Shown: positions 27,508 through 37,509 of the stretch, one piece after another
Numbering within the stretch: position 1 is the stretch's first letter
Layout: each line of letters opens with the position of its first letter
NCBI RefSeq assembly: GCF_017571475.1
Contig: NZ_JAGETW010000001.1
Coordinates: 248,001-312,000, forward strand
Direction: 5' to 3'
DNA from: Thiomicrorhabdus sp. 6S3-12
GTDB lineage: Bacteria > Pseudomonadota > Gammaproteobacteria > Thiomicrospirales > Thiomicrospiraceae
Length of the DNA: 64,000 bases
Program-made: the position numbers and the translations under genes
The notes under the pieces: generated by a model
Database searches by the model: none
What the model was told of the DNA's origin: nothing
The model's input: only the letters and a program-made list of their open reading frames with translations

Positions 27508-28720
27508 TTAACTCTCCCAGAGCCACTTCAGGCGTGACATTCTTAATGCTCAACTGCGCCTGCAGTTTACCTGCCCGCTGTTGAATCTGCTGCTGCAGCT
27601 TTTGCAAATCACCGCTCTGTTTCGCCGTCAGACGCAGATTCAATTTGCCGCCCTGAGCCTGGCGCTGCCAATTCAATTCATCGATACGAACTTTTGTCTG
27701 CCCGGATAACACCGGTTCGAGCTGGTAAACGAGCGGCATTAAACGCGCACTCGTTACATCTTGCGACGGCGCTCTCAGGCGGGTCATGGTCTGCGTCTTG
27801 ATACTGACCACTCTCTTTACATCAGGAAACATCGCTTTAAAGAGCTGCTCGCTCTGAGAACGGTAAACCTGCGCATCCTGCAGCGCCTGCTCCTTTTCTA
27901 GCCAGTTTGATCCCAGCAATACCACGAACAGAAGCCCCGCGGCCAGATTCGGCCATAACCATTGACGCCAGAGATTTTGCGACTCCTTCAACGCGAACTC
28001 GCCGACCGCCAGATTGGTGCTCTGTAACTGCTGCCAGGCACTCGGCGAAAAGGCGATTTTCTGCCATTGCGCCTGCTGAGGCGTCAAATTGCGCACCTCC
28101 TCGGAAGAAGATGCCAACTGCTCGCTAAGCGTTTCGGGAATGGCAAAACCGCTATAACGCCCATCACGATAGATCACCACCGGCGCTCCGGGAAGCACCA
28201 TCGCGACAGATACGTCAGTTTCCGGTTCAGGCAGAGCGAAACAATCGGCGCTCAACAGACAGTTATCCAGTTCGAGACGCTTAAGGGCTTGATACCATTG
28301 ATTCATTAAAACCTTGGCGATCACGGCAACCTGTAACTGTGTTCCCTCTTGCGCCGGCTGTTTGTGCAAAATAACAAAATGGTAATTCTCGACCGCGTCG
28401 GACAGTTGCTCTTCAAGTGCATACGGCAGGGCTGCGCGCAACTCTGACTGACGGCTTCCCGGCAAAACAACCTGCGCTATAACCAACTGGGAAGTCGGAA
28501 CCCAGACAACACCGATCTGTCGGAGCTGTTCCGAAGTGATACGCCCCTGCTGTAGAAGCGATTCAACGCTTCGCCCCTGCTGTAGAAGCGATTCAACGCT
28601 TTCCTCTTTGACATCCGCTGCCCCGTCGGCGAATTGCCGCAACAGCAACTCCCCCTGCAGATTGAAGCACAGAGCCTTAGCGTCGGCTTGTAAAGTTACA
28701 TTCGAGTTATTCGGGGACAC
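27491..28720 (-). CDS. gspL: Type II secretion system protein L
   Basis: Bitopic T2SS protein of 409 residues that links the GspE ATPase to the membrane. The cytoplasmic actin-like domain covers about 1-240, one membrane segment is at WLWPNLAAGLLFVVLLGSNWL near 255, and a periplasmic ferredoxin-like domain follows. The start is a GTG at 28720 overlapping gspK by 14 bp. The N-terminal region contains a perfect tandem duplication of ten residues (VESLLQQGRS twice) encoded by a 30-bp repeat, apparently recent. Confidence 0.9.
   Translation of the reverse strand: MSPNNSNVTLQADAKALCFNLQGELLLRQFADGAADVKEESVESLLQQGRSVESLLQQGRITSEQLRQIGVVWVPTSQLVIAQVVLPGSRQSELRAALPYALEEQLSDAVENYHFVILHKQPAQEGTQLQVAVIAKVLMNQWYQALKRLELDNCLLSADCFALPEPETDVSVAMVLPGAPVVIYRDGRYSGFAIPETLSEQLASSSEEVRNLTPQQAQWQKIAFSPSAWQQLQSTNLAVGEFALKESQNLWRQWLWPNLAAGLLFVVLLGSNWLEKEQALQDAQVYRSQSEQLFKAMFPDVKRVVSIKTQTMTRLRAPSQDVTSARLMPLVYQLEPVLSGQTKVRIDELNWQRQAQGGKLNLRLTAKQSGDLQKLQQQIQQRAGKLQAQLSIKNVTPEVALGELNVVAN
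28542..28601. repeat. Perfect 30-bp tandem duplication inside gspL
   Basis: Bases 28542-28571 are repeated exactly at 28572-28601. The unit is a multiple of three, so gspL stays in frame and gains ten residues. Zero divergence between copies suggests a recent slippage or duplication event, or a phase-variable locus. Confidence 0.9.
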
Positions 28721-29678
28721 TTAACCACCTTTGCAGTATCTTCACCTGATTTTGCTCATTACGATAGAACAGCCCTGAAACCTGCTGCCGCGCCAGACCA
28801 AAATCAATTCGTCCGTTTAAAATAAAAAAATCACTTCTGACCGAAATCAGGCCTTCCGGCAAATCCTTAGCCACCTCTTCCAGAGTCAGCCCCGTAACGC
28901 CGATCAGAAAACGATGGAAATCATCCACCTTCTCGGCCGGATTGCCGATCCTCTGGTTTAACCAGGCCTGCACAACCTGCACCGTCATCCAGGGACTCAA
29001 ACTGAGCAACACCGCTTCGGAAGCGGTATTAATATTGACCGCAGTCTCCTGCGGCAAGGCGCTTAAGTTCGCCACAAGCAGCGTTTTCTGCTGAAAAGTT
29101 AACGTCTGCACTCCTTGCAGATTGAACACTTCCTGCGGCGTAACCATCGGCTGATTGGCGGCACTGAAAGCCGGAGTATTCAATAGATATTGATCGCTTT
29201 CCGCGCCACCCGCCAACGGCTCTGAATCACGGTCAATCCAGTCCTCGATCAGATCCGCCAGATTCAAATTCAGGTTCTGCTGCTGGGCATAACGGTTAAA
29301 AACCGCATGCCACAACTCTTTACGCTTAGCGTCAACACTCAACAGAGCGTTTACATTCAGTTTTGCCTGAGCATCCAGCAACTCGCCGGAAATTTCGCCG
29401 TCCTCAAACGGAATCGGCGGCAAAGGCTGCGCCCAGAGTTCGCCCAGATGATCGGTTTTATTGTTTTTCCCATCCAGAGCCAATCCCTGTTTCACCCAGG
29501 ACTCCAGCCCCCAGGCAACACTCAAAGCCTGTGTCTGATGCAGCATATAACCGCTGCGCTGAATCTGTGCCTGTTGCTTGCTTAAAAGCTCCGAACTGAT
29601 AATCGCCACCAGAGCAGCCACCAGAATTACAGTAATCAAGGCGAAACCGGACTGAGTTTGTCGCTGCCGACTACTCAT
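28707..29678 (-). CDS. gspK: Type II secretion minor pseudopilin K
   Basis: Large minor pseudopilin that caps the pseudopilus tip; 323 residues from the ATG at 29678, which follows GGAGGG. The class III leader is SRQRQTQSG with FALITVILVAALVAIISSELL after the cleavage site; as usual for GspK the +5 residue is not Glu. The large globular insert follows (VNVNALL..., EDWIDRDSEPLAGGAES near 160-175). Overlaps gspJ and gspL by a few bases. Confidence 0.92.
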   Translation of the reverse strand: MSSRQRQTQSGFALITVILVAALVAIISSELLSKQQAQIQRSGYMLHQTQALSVAWGLESWVKQGLALDGKNNKTDHLGELWAQPLPPIPFEDGEISGELLDAQAKLNVNALLSVDAKRKELWHAVFNRYAQQQNLNLNLADLIEDWIDRDSEPLAGGAESDQYLLNTPAFSAANQPMVTPQEVFNLQGVQTLTFQQKTLLVANLSALPQETAVNINTASEAVLLSLSPWMTVQVVQAWLNQRIGNPAEKVDDFHRFLIGVTGLTLEEVAKDLPEGLISVRSDFFILNGRIDFGLARQQVSGLFYRNEQNQVKILQRWLSVPE

Positions 29679-30342
29679 TGACTCCCTCCTGTCCGGAGAC
29701 ACTGTCCAATGCGGCTGCCGGATAAGGGTTAAACTCCATCCAATCCGTGCCTAAAAAAAGCCGCTTCACTTCACCAAGCCGATTAAGCATGCGCACCTCG
29801 ACGGCCTTCGGCAGGAGATTATTTAACGGCGGTGTTTCACGGTTTTCCGGCGGCCAGTTTTCCCGCCATTGACTCTGCTCATCGAGAAAACGCAAATCAA
29901 ACCTTTGCACATCCTCAAGCAGAACCCTTCTAACCGGAACCGAATCCGGCGCCCGATCCATCACCGGCCACAGCAGACGCACCAGCTGCTTGTTTTCCAG
30001 ACGATAGGCCACACGATTCAGCCCATAAGAACCCGCCATCGCCATAGGACTTTGCGCATCACTTAAACGACTGAACTCCAAACCCAAATCAACGCGATAG
30101 GTCATAGCAGGAAGTGAACCGCCTAAACCGTCGTTGACCGCTCTTGGAGCCATCTGAATCAGATCCTGTTCCAGCCACCACCAGGCACCTTGCAGGCGCT
30201 TCAGTTCCTGCTGATGCGTCTCCAGAGACTGATTGACCCGTACTCCCGAATCGATCGTCTGGTAAGCCAGCATACTGATAATCGCGGCGATAGACATGGC
30301 GATCAACAACTCGATCAGGGTAAAACCTTTCTGCGATTTCAT
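29671..30342 (-). CDS. gspJ: Type II secretion minor pseudopilin J
   Basis: Minor pseudopilin of 223 residues; the prepilin leader is MKSQKG followed by FTLIELLIAMSIAAIISMLAYQ. The GspJ-type body includes WWWLEQDLIQMAPRAV near residue 55. With GspI and GspK it forms the tip complex. The start overlaps the gspI stop by four bases. Confidence 0.93.
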   Translation of the reverse strand: MKSQKGFTLIELLIAMSIAAIISMLAYQTIDSGVRVNQSLETHQQELKRLQGAWWWLEQDLIQMAPRAVNDGLGGSLPAMTYRVDLGLEFSRLSDAQSPMAMAGSYGLNRVAYRLENKQLVRLLWPVMDRAPDSVPVRRVLLEDVQRFDLRFLDEQSQWRENWPPENRETPPLNNLLPKAVEVRMLNRLGEVKRLFLGTDWMEFNPYPAAALDSVSGQEGVNE

Positions 30343-30725
30343 GGTACGCCCACCACAGTGACCAGACGAGTACTGACAGATGCGTCATCGCCTGTAGACG
30401 CTGTATCCGGCTTGACCTCTATCGTCAATTTTTTGAATTGCGCCAACTGTGTCGCTTCGATCTTCTGGGTAAGAAGCCAGTTTCGTCCCAGCATCTTCTC
30501 TTCACGGGAAAACTGGTTGCTGCCGGTTTGGATCTGTTGCTGCGTTAACGCATTTTGCGCGACCCAGGTCGCCACCACCTTCTCTTCTAGCAAAGACTGA
30601 TTATGTGTAGTCACACCGAAACTTCGACTCAGCGCCGCCAATGCGATCGCCGCGATCACCAAAGCAATCAGCACTTCAATCAGCGTGAATCCACTTTGGC
30701 GCTGTAAAGTCTTCACCTGTGCCAT
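30339..30725 (-). CDS. gspI: Type II secretion minor pseudopilin I
   Basis: Minor pseudopilin, 128 residues from the ATG at 30725, chosen because a GGGG ribosome site precedes it and it begins just after gspH stops; a start 13 codons upstream would overlap gspH. Leader MAQVKTLQRQSG then FTLIEVLIALVIAAIALAAL. The body has the GspI-type WVAQNALTQQQIQ and NWLLTQKIEAT stretches. Confidence 0.9.
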   Translation of the reverse strand: MAQVKTLQRQSGFTLIEVLIALVIAAIALAALSRSFGVTTHNQSLLEEKVVATWVAQNALTQQQIQTGSNQFSREEKMLGRNWLLTQKIEATQLAQFKKLTIEVKPDTASTGDDASVSTRLVTVVGVP

Positions 30726-30735
30726 GCCAGCCCCG

Positions 30736-31236
30736 TCAAACCGCATCATCCGCAACCAATTCAAATTCCAGCCACTGATCCCATTCTAAAATCGTGTCTT
30801 CATCCTCAGCATTTTTCAATCGCCAGCTGATCGAACCGGGTTGAACCTCACCGCTCGGTAGAACCCACCAGCCGCGGTTAAGCAGGTTTTCCTCGCGACT
30901 CTGCAATGCTGGCAACTGCCAATCAACCTCAAAAGGCGTCTTCCATGACAGTACCTTGGCCTTGTCATCTTTATGCCACTGGCCTTGCTGCCACTTGAAA
31001 AGCGTCACCCCCTTATTATCCGGAATCAGCAGATAAGTCCTCTGCTGCCATGTCGCCTGATCCTGAGCGTAATGAAACAGAGCCTGAATCTGGCTCGCCT
31101 GCTGGCGGGACAGAGCACTGTCGCTGTTTTTAAAACTCAGACTGGCGGCCGTCAACAAAAGGCCGATAATCAAAAGTACGACCATCAGCTCAATCAAAGT
31201 GAAACCCTTTTGCCGAAGACGCACCCGTGGCTCCAA
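30736..31236 (-). CDS. gspH: Type II secretion minor pseudopilin H
   Basis: Minor pseudopilin of 166 residues. Leader MEPRVRLRQKG then [20 protein letters not shown]. The body contains a GspH-type segment LIPDNKGVTLFKWQQGQW and an acidic C-terminus. It starts 5 bp after gspG stops. Confidence 0.9.
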   Translation of the reverse strand: MEPRVRLRQKGFTLIELMVVLLIIGLLLTAASLSFKNSDSALSRQQASQIQALFHYAQDQATWQQRTYLLIPDNKGVTLFKWQQGQWHKDDKAKVLSWKTPFEVDWQLPALQSREENLLNRGWWVLPSGEVQPGSISWRLKNAEDEDTILEWDQWLEFELVADDAV

Positions 31237-31241
31237 ATCGT

Positions 31242-31688
31242 CTATTTCTGCTGCCAGTTACCGATGGTGGCGTTGATATCTTCACCGCCTTCGGCGCCAT
31301 CCGCCCCATAGGTGAACAGATCGAACTCCCCATGTTCGCCGGGAGAAAGATACAGATAAGGGTTCCCCCAAGGATCTAGGGGCAGAGTATCCAGTAGCTT
31401 TTTCCAATTCTTCGGCTGTGGATCATCGCTTGGTTGTGTAACCAGTGCTTCCAAGCCCTGATCGGTTGTCGGATACTGATAGTTGTCCAGCTTATACAGC
31501 TGCAGAGCGGAAGCGATCGCGGCGATGTCTTGCTTCGCCTTCACTATTCTCGCTTCATCCGGGCGATCCATCAGTTTCGGCACTACAAACCCGGCCAGAA
31601 TCGCCAGTATGACGACCACAACCATCAATTCGATCAAGGTAAAACCTTTCTGACGTGACTGTTTCCACTGCTGTCTGTCTAATCTCAT
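31242..31688 (-). CDS. gspG: Type II secretion major pseudopilin G
   Basis: Major subunit of the pseudopilus, 148 residues. Leader [15 protein letters not shown], then [25 protein letters not shown]. The GspG signatures [14 protein letters not shown] and [30 protein letters not shown] are present, including the acidic calcium-binding loop near the C-terminus. It needs a prepilin peptidase (GspO/PilD) that is not in this window. Confidence 0.96.
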   Translation of the reverse strand: MRLDRQQWKQSRQKGFTLIELMVVVVILAILAGFVVPKLMDRPDEARIVKAKQDIAAIASALQLYKLDNYQYPTTDQGLEALVTQPSDDPQPKNWKKLLDTLPLDPWGNPYLYLSPGEHGEFDLFTYGADGAEGGEDINATIGNWQQK

Positions 31689-31710
31689 TTTCTTTATCCT
31701 AAATTTACAG

Positions 31711-32931
31711 TTAACCTATCATCTGATTCATTTCGAAAATCGGCAGCATAATCGCCAATACTATGACCAGCACGACCGCGCCCATCACCATAATCAAAAT
31801 CGGTTCGATCAGGCTGACCAGAGTCGAAGCGGCATTCTCCACTTCGTTTTCGTAATGCTGAGCGCCGCGCAACAGCATTGAATGCAGCTGCCCTTTACCT
31901 TCCCCTGTTCCGACCAGGTTCAGCAGCAGCGGTGGGAACACCTTCGACTGTTGCATCGAATAGTGCACGCTTTTTCCCTGGCGAACCAGTTCGACCATAT
32001 CCATCACCGACGCTTTCAGCGGCGCCAGAGTCATCACTTCGGCGGAGATCGCCATCGCATCGCGCACCGGAACACCGGAAGCCAGAAGGACGCCAAAGGT
32101 TCGCGCCCAACGCGCAGCAGCCGAATATAATAAAAATTTTCTCGCCCCCGGGAGACGCAACCAAATCTGATGGATCCGGTAACGGCTTTTTTCCCGCGAA
32201 AGAAGCCAGCGGTACAGCAACCATACGGAAATCAGCTCCAAAGCGATCCAGCCCCAGTTGGCCTGCACAAAATCACTGGTTGTCAACAGGCCTTGAGTCA
32301 AAGGAGGAAGCGTCTGCTGCATATTATCGAACACCGTAACCACTTTAGGCACGACATAAACCATCAGGAACAGCACAATCGCAATCGACACAACAACCAT
32401 CAATACCGGATAGATCAGCGCGGTTTTAAGCTTTTTGTTCAACTGTTCACGCTGCTCGATCGTATCCGCCAGACGCGACATCACTTCAGTCAAATGACCG
32501 CTGTGTTCCCCAGCCTGAATAATGGCGATATAGTCGGACGGCACTTTATAGGGAGCTTTCTGCAACGCCTGCGTCAGCGAATACCCTTCCCCAACCTTGG
32601 CGTGCAAACTGCGGATAAAACGCATCATGACCTTTTTTTCGGCCTGTTCGGTCAGCGCTTTCAAGGCCTGATTGAGCGGCGTCCCGGCATCCAGAAGAGT
32701 ATGCAATTCACGGGTAAACAGCGCCAGATCGGCTACCGCCAACTGACTCTGTAAAAATTTTGCCGAGCCGTCGGCCGTTTTACTGCTTTTGGCCTGAACC
32801 TCCTGCAGCGCAATTGGCGTCAATCCCTGATCGCGAAGCTGTTGGCGCGCCAGACGTTCGGAATCGCTCTCCAGCATGCCTTTCTGGGTTTTTCCGCGTC
32901 TGTTAAGCGCCTTGTATTCAAATACCGCCAT
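31711..32931 (-). CDS. gspF: Type II secretion inner-membrane platform protein F
   Basis: Polytopic core of the T2SS platform, 406 residues. Two homologous T2SSF domains (about 70-195 and 270-395), the first with [15 protein letters not shown] and the second with [15 protein letters not shown]; three membrane segments are near 170-195, 220-240 and 375-400. N-terminal [20 protein letters not shown] is diagnostic. Confidence 0.95.
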   Translation of the reverse strand: MAVFEYKALNRRGKTQKGMLESDSERLARQQLRDQGLTPIALQEVQAKSSKTADGSAKFLQSQLAVADLALFTRELHTLLDAGTPLNQALKALTEQAEKKVMMRFIRSLHAKVGEGYSLTQALQKAPYKVPSDYIAIIQAGEHSGHLTEVMSRLADTIEQREQLNKKLKTALIYPVLMVVVSIAIVLFLMVYVVPKVVTVFDNMQQTLPPLTQGLLTTSDFVQANWGWIALELISVWLLYRWLLSREKSRYRIHQIWLRLPGARKFLLYSAAARWARTFGVLLASGVPVRDAMAISAEVMTLAPLKASVMDMVELVRQGKSVHYSMQQSKVFPPLLLNLVGTGEGKGQLHSMLLRGAQHYENEVENAASTLVSLIEPILIMVMGAVVLVIVLAIMLPIFEMNQMIG

Positions 32932-32949
32932 ATCGTTTTAAACCCTGAA

Positions 32950-34413
32950 CTACGACTGGGTGACCCGTAAAACCTCTTCCAGAGAAGTTTTGCCGTCCAG
33001 CACCGCCTGATAACCGCTTTCGTTCAACGAAGGCGTGGTTTTGCGCAGATAAGCTTCGATTTCCGATTCGGAGTGGTTGGAGTGGATCATAGAGCGAACC
33101 TCTTCATCCACCAGAAGCAATTCATACAGTCCCATGCGCCCGGAATACCCTGTCTGCTGACAGTGATCGCAGCCTTTCGGTTGATACAGCGTCGCCTCCT
33201 GAACACCGAGCAACTCGCATTCCGCCTGATCGGCAGAGTGCGCCTGTTTGCAATGCGGACAAAGCCGACGAACCAGACGCTGCGCGAGCACGCCGTTCAG
33301 ACTCGAGGCCAGAAGAAACGATTCGATGCCCATATCCCGCAGACGGGTAATGGCACCGATGGCCGTATTGGTATGCAAAGTAGACAGCACCAAATGCCCG
33401 GTTAAAGATGCCTGCACGGCAATCTGAGCGGTCTCATGGTCGCGTATCTCCCCGATCATGACGACATCCGGGTCCTGACGAAGCAGCGCTCGCAGCCCTT
33501 TGGCAAACGTCAGTTCCGCTTTGGTGTTGACCTGTGTCTGGTTAATGCCTTCGATGTTATATTCGACCGGATCTTCAATCGTCATAATATTGCGTTGAGA
33601 ATCATTCAGTCGCGTCAATCCAGCATACAGCGTCGTTGTTTTACCGGAACCGGTCGGACCGGTCACCAGAAAAATTCCGTGCGCCTTGGACAGCGCCTGC
33701 TGCATACCCTCTTCCAGTCTTTCCGGCATACCGAGATCTTTGAGTGTCAGGCGTTCAGCGCCCTTATCCAGCAGACGCAACACCACCCGCTCGCCGAAAC
33801 TGGACGGCAAGGTAGACACTCGCAGATCAACGGCGCGACCGCCGAGTTTCAAAGCGATACGGCCATCCTGAGGAATCCGTTTTTCAGCGATATCGAGACG
33901 CGCCATTACTTTGATACGCGACACCAGCATCGAAGCCAGCGCCGGTTTAGGCGACAATACGGTTTTGAGTACGCCGTCGACACGGAAGCGGATGCGCAAC
34001 TGGTTTTCATAAGGTTCGATATGCACATCGGACGCTTCCGAACGAATCGCTTCGGTCAGCACCGCATTGAGTAATTTAATAATCGGCGCGTCGTCGGCAC
34101 TGTCCAGCAGGTCTTCCGGCTCGCCGATTTCCGCCACCACGGAAGCCAGATCGTCAGTCTCGATCGAATGTGCGACCTCGATGGAATTGGAACCGCTGTC
34201 GGCATAAGCACGCTGAACTTTGGCTTTAAACGCCTGTTCGGAAATTTTCTGCCAGCGGATTTCAGCAATTCCCGAAGCCAGCAGACGCGCCTGAACATCT
34301 TGCAGTGCGACTCTTGGCGTCTGCTCGGTGAAAAAGACCTCCGGCCCGTTATCCGACTGCAGTAGAACCTCGTTCTTGCGGGCGAAACTGAACGGCAGAT
34401 CAATAGTCGCCAT
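32950..34413 (-). CDS. gspE: Type II secretion ATPase E
   Basis: Cytoplasmic secretion ATPase, 487 residues from the ATG at 34413, which has GAGG nearby; an ATG eight codons further upstream is possible. Walker A is GPTGSGKTTTLYAGL, the Asp box MTIEDPVEYNIEG, Walker B DPDVVMIGEIRDHET and the His box SLTGHLVLSTLHTN. A tetracysteine zinc module (CPHC ... CDHC, about 30 residues apart) is intact. The gene overlaps the 3' end of gspD by 14 bp. Confidence 0.95.
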   Translation of the reverse strand: MATIDLPFSFARKNEVLLQSDNGPEVFFTEQTPRVALQDVQARLLASGIAEIRWQKISEQAFKAKVQRAYADSGSNSIEVAHSIETDDLASVVAEIGEPEDLLDSADDAPIIKLLNAVLTEAIRSEASDVHIEPYENQLRIRFRVDGVLKTVLSPKPALASMLVSRIKVMARLDIAEKRIPQDGRIALKLGGRAVDLRVSTLPSSFGERVVLRLLDKGAERLTLKDLGMPERLEEGMQQALSKAHGIFLVTGPTGSGKTTTLYAGLTRLNDSQRNIMTIEDPVEYNIEGINQTQVNTKAELTFAKGLRALLRQDPDVVMIGEIRDHETAQIAVQASLTGHLVLSTLHTNTAIGAITRLRDMGIESFLLASSLNGVLAQRLVRRLCPHCKQAHSADQAECELLGVQEATLYQPKGCDHCQQTGYSGRMGLYELLLVDEEVRSMIHSNHSESEIEAYLRKTTPSLNESGYQAVLDGKTSLEEVLRVTQS

Positions 34414-36604
34414 TGGCAATCGCCTCATAAGCCTCATAGGCGCTCTGCGTTTTGATGTCTTCGACTTTCTCGACCTTCGCGGCTTTGTCCTCGGCGACTG
34501 GGGTCGTTTCGGATAACTGCGGCGCTCGATTCTGATCCGATTTCAACGGAATATTCTGAGGATTTTGTTCCGGCGTATTGTTCTGCCATTGCTGATAGTC
34601 CGGCAGCTTAGGACGTAATCCAGGCGTCACCCAGGACTTTTGCGGCTGATCCAGCAAACGCTGCTGCTGTTCATTGATATATTTATATTTCTGCTGGCTG
34701 TAGAAATCGCTCTTAAGATTGTCGCGTACGATTACCGGACGTAGGAACACCATCAGATTGACCTTCTCACGCGTGTTTTTGGTTGAACTGAACAAAGCCC
34801 CCAAGCCCGGAATATCCCCCAAGCCAGGAACCTTAGAATCAACCTGCGTCTCTTTCTCGTTAATCAGTCCGCCCAATACGACCACATTACCGTCTCCGAC
34901 AATCACTCTCGTCTTGATCTGACGTTTGGTCGTTTGAATATCGACAGCCTCGCCTTTGGGAAGAACATCGGACACTTCTTGATCGATTTCCAGATAAATT
35001 TCGTCACCTTCGTTGATCTGCGGCTTGACCACCAAACTTAGACCGACATTTTTACGCTCAATGGTGCTAAACGGATTGGACACACTGGTTGTCGTCGACG
35101 TATAACTCCCGGTCTGAAACGGCACTTCACGCCCGACCAGAATTTCCGCCTCTTCGTTATCCAGCGTCAGCAACGAAGGCGTCGCCAGAATATTCGAGGC
35201 CGAATCACTGTGTAGAGCCTGCAATAAAGCACCCCAACCGCTGTTGGAATCATAGTCGCCGACGGCAAAATTGGCACCGGTGCTTAAAGCACCGACCTGC
35301 GCCAAAGGATTACCGACATTACCGAGAATGGTCGGTAAAGTACCGGAGAAATTAATTAACCCGGCGCCTTTCTCGCCCAAAGCTCCCCACTCGACACCCA
35401 AATTGGCAGCACGGTCTTCGGAGATTTCGACAAAAATCGCCTCGATCAAAACCTGAGCACGGCGAATATCCAGTTGGCGGATGACCTCTTTCAATGCGGT
35501 TAAAATCGGCGTCGGCGCGCTGATGACCAGTGCATTCATACGCTCATCGGCTTCAATACTGATCTGTTCCTTGAGTTGCTTTTGATTCGCCAGAGTCAAA
35601 GGGTTGGCCGAAGTTGCCGGTGACGCGCTTTTTGATTCGCCAACGCCATTATCTGCCGGCGTCGCAGGCGCAACATCGACAGGCGTATCGTTTGCTACCG
35701 CAGCCTGCGCCAAAGACTGATTTGAGGAAATTTTTTGCAGCACCGGAACCAGATCCGCCGCCTTCGCATAGCGCAGATAGATAACCTGAACCCGACCTTC
35801 GGAAGCCATCGGCACGTCCAGTTCCGCCAGCAATGCCCGCAGCATTATGCGTTTCTGCTCGTCTCCGGTCAGGATAATTCGATTGGAACGTTCATCGAAA
35901 GAGATCGTGACATCGGTACCGCCTTTGTTTTTCGGAATCAGGCCTTTCAGGGTTTTGGCCAGATCCTCCGCCGGCGCATGTTCAACCTGAATCACTTCAA
36001 ATTGACCGTAATTATCGATATCCACTTTGCGCAATACCGATTTGATACGACGAATATTGGCAACGGTATCGGTAATGATCAAACGATTGCTTTCCGCCAG
36101 CCCGACCAGATGGCCTTCGCGCGCCACCAGCGGTCGCAGAACCGCAACCAGTTTGGTGGCCTCGACATGCTGCACATCCAGCACCTCGGTGACCCAATCT
36201 TCAGAGGTTTCCTGGTAATTTCGATAACTCAGCTGATCCTTAGCCAGGTTCGCCGGAACAACCTTGGTCACTCCGCCGGATTCCACCGCAACATAACCGT
36301 GAACACTGAGAATCGATAACAGCGTCTGATACAACTCCTGCGGGTTCATGCCTTCCGGAGCAATCAGCGTCACCTTCCCTTTTACCCGTGGATCAACCAC
36401 AAAGTTATGTCCGGAAATTTTCGCTACCGCTTCGATGACCTTTTCCAGTTCAACATTCTGGAAATTACCGAAACTCTGCTCACTCATGGCGTCATCAGTC
36501 TGCGCAAAAATCGGCGCACTGTAACCTACAAAGCAGAGTGAACCGGCCAGTAAAACGCTTTGCAGCCATTTATGGGTCGAGTTGAAAAGCGGGGTCTGTT
36601 TCAT
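34400..36604 (-). CDS. gspD: Type II secretion outer-membrane secretin D
   Basis: Outer-membrane channel, 734 residues with a signal peptide ending near SAPIFA (residue 34). N0 to N3 domains occupy about 45-330, with an A/T/S/N-rich insert near 300-345 in N3, and the secretin core follows (VEWGALGEKGAGLINF, LATPSLLTLDNEEAEILVGREVPF, VVLGGLINEKE, VPGLGDIPGLGALF). The last 90 residues include a Q/P-rich S-domain-like tail. No obvious pilotin (GspS) gene is nearby. Confidence 0.95.
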   Translation of the reverse strand: MKQTPLFNSTHKWLQSVLLAGSLCFVGYSAPIFAQTDDAMSEQSFGNFQNVELEKVIEAVAKISGHNFVVDPRVKGKVTLIAPEGMNPQELYQTLLSILSVHGYVAVESGGVTKVVPANLAKDQLSYRNYQETSEDWVTEVLDVQHVEATKLVAVLRPLVAREGHLVGLAESNRLIITDTVANIRRIKSVLRKVDIDNYGQFEVIQVEHAPAEDLAKTLKGLIPKNKGGTDVTISFDERSNRIILTGDEQKRIMLRALLAELDVPMASEGRVQVIYLRYAKAADLVPVLQKISSNQSLAQAAVANDTPVDVAPATPADNGVGESKSASPATSANPLTLANQKQLKEQISIEADERMNALVISAPTPILTALKEVIRQLDIRRAQVLIEAIFVEISEDRAANLGVEWGALGEKGAGLINFSGTLPTILGNVGNPLAQVGALSTGANFAVGDYDSNSGWGALLQALHSDSASNILATPSLLTLDNEEAEILVGREVPFQTGSYTSTTTSVSNPFSTIERKNVGLSLVVKPQINEGDEIYLEIDQEVSDVLPKGEAVDIQTTKRQIKTRVIVGDGNVVVLGGLINEKETQVDSKVPGLGDIPGLGALFSSTKNTREKVNLMVFLRPVIVRDNLKSDFYSQQKYKYINEQQQRLLDQPQKSWVTPGLRPKLPDYQQWQNNTPEQNPQNIPLKSDQNRAPQLSETTPVAEDKAAKVEKVEDIKTQSAYEAYEAIANGDY

Positions 36605-36663
36605 GAAATCAAGCCTTTAAAATTAGCCGGTTTTATTAATCGTTTTGCGGTTCAATGTGTATG

Positions 36664-37509
36664 CTACTGCAATACCACGGACAGACTTTGCTGCTGTCCA
36701 CTACGTTCAATCTGCAGATCAAAGCGGGATTTCTGCAACAGTTTCTGCATCTGCTGAGGATCACCGGCCAATGTCGAAACCGCGACACCGTCTACCTGCA
36801 GGATTTTGTCACCATTCTTAAACCCGAGACTCTCAAACAACTGCCGTTCTCTGCGCGGCCAGACCTGAATGGCATTCACCTGACCGCTCTCCTTCAACAT
36901 ACGGAAACGGACATAACGATTCAGAGCAAGTGGAGACTTACGAACTTCGTCACGAATCTTCTGCAAATCCGCTGTCTGACCTTGGTTTAAAGAAGCGCCA
37001 CCCGCGATTGCAACCGCTTTGCCAGGTAAATCACTTTCTTCAAGCATCAACCGTTCCAAACCACCGCGGTTATTCAAGACCACAAAGTCCGGTTGAATCT
37101 GTTCAACCGTAATCCCTTGACGAAGCACTTCCCCCTCCTTCAAAACAAACGTCTCGCGCCCGGATTCGATAACCGCCACGGAAGATTGCGGCGTATAAAT
37201 CACACCGGTCAGTTTGACATTCAAGCGGGTTTGTTTGATTTCGTCCTGGTTAAGCAATTCTGTCTTGTTCTTGGAATCACGTGCCTCCGGCTGACCGAAG
37301 AGGAAAGAGGGCTTTTGCGGCATCAGCTCGACTGAAGAAGTGTCCGACAACTTCTGTAAACTCGGCACCAATACCTTGACCGGCGGTTCGAGCCATACGG
37401 CAACCAAGTTTCCGACACCCCACACAGACAGTAAAAATAAGGCCAGAGTCGCGCCCTGAACGAAAAGAGTCTGAATGTTTTTTTGTAGAACGGAAAAACT
37501 CAAGATCAC
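36664..37509 (-). CDS. gspC: Type II secretion protein C
   Basis: Bitopic inner-membrane protein that contacts the secretin, 281 residues. One membrane segment at about 17-38 (GATLALFLLSVWGVGNLVAVWL), the homology-region domain (VKLTGVIYTPQSSVAVIES ... VLREG-type turn) near 100-150, and a C-terminal PDZ-like domain (FESLGFKNGDKILQVDGVAV) near 230-281. First gene of the gspCDEFGHIJKLMN series. Confidence 0.92.
   Translation of the reverse strand: MILSFSVLQKNIQTLFVQGATLALFLLSVWGVGNLVAVWLEPPVKVLVPSLQKLSDTSSVELMPQKPSFLFGQPEARDSKNKTELLNQDEIKQTRLNVKLTGVIYTPQSSVAVIESGRETFVLKEGEVLRQGITVEQIQPDFVVLNNRGGLERLMLEESDLPGKAVAIAGGASLNQGQTADLQKIRDEVRKSPLALNRYVRFRMLKESGQVNAIQVWPRRERQLFESLGFKNGDKILQVDGVAVSTLAGDPQQMQKLLQKSRFDLQIERSGQQQSLSVVLQ

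Noticed and set aside
28542-28601. Start of a CRISPR or VNTR array
   Set aside because: Only two contiguous copies without spacers, in frame inside gspL; recorded as a simple tandem duplication.
30725-30764. Longer N-terminus for GspI starting at 30764
   Set aside because: It would lengthen the prepilin leader and overlap gspH; the ATG at 30725 has a good ribosome site and normal leader length.
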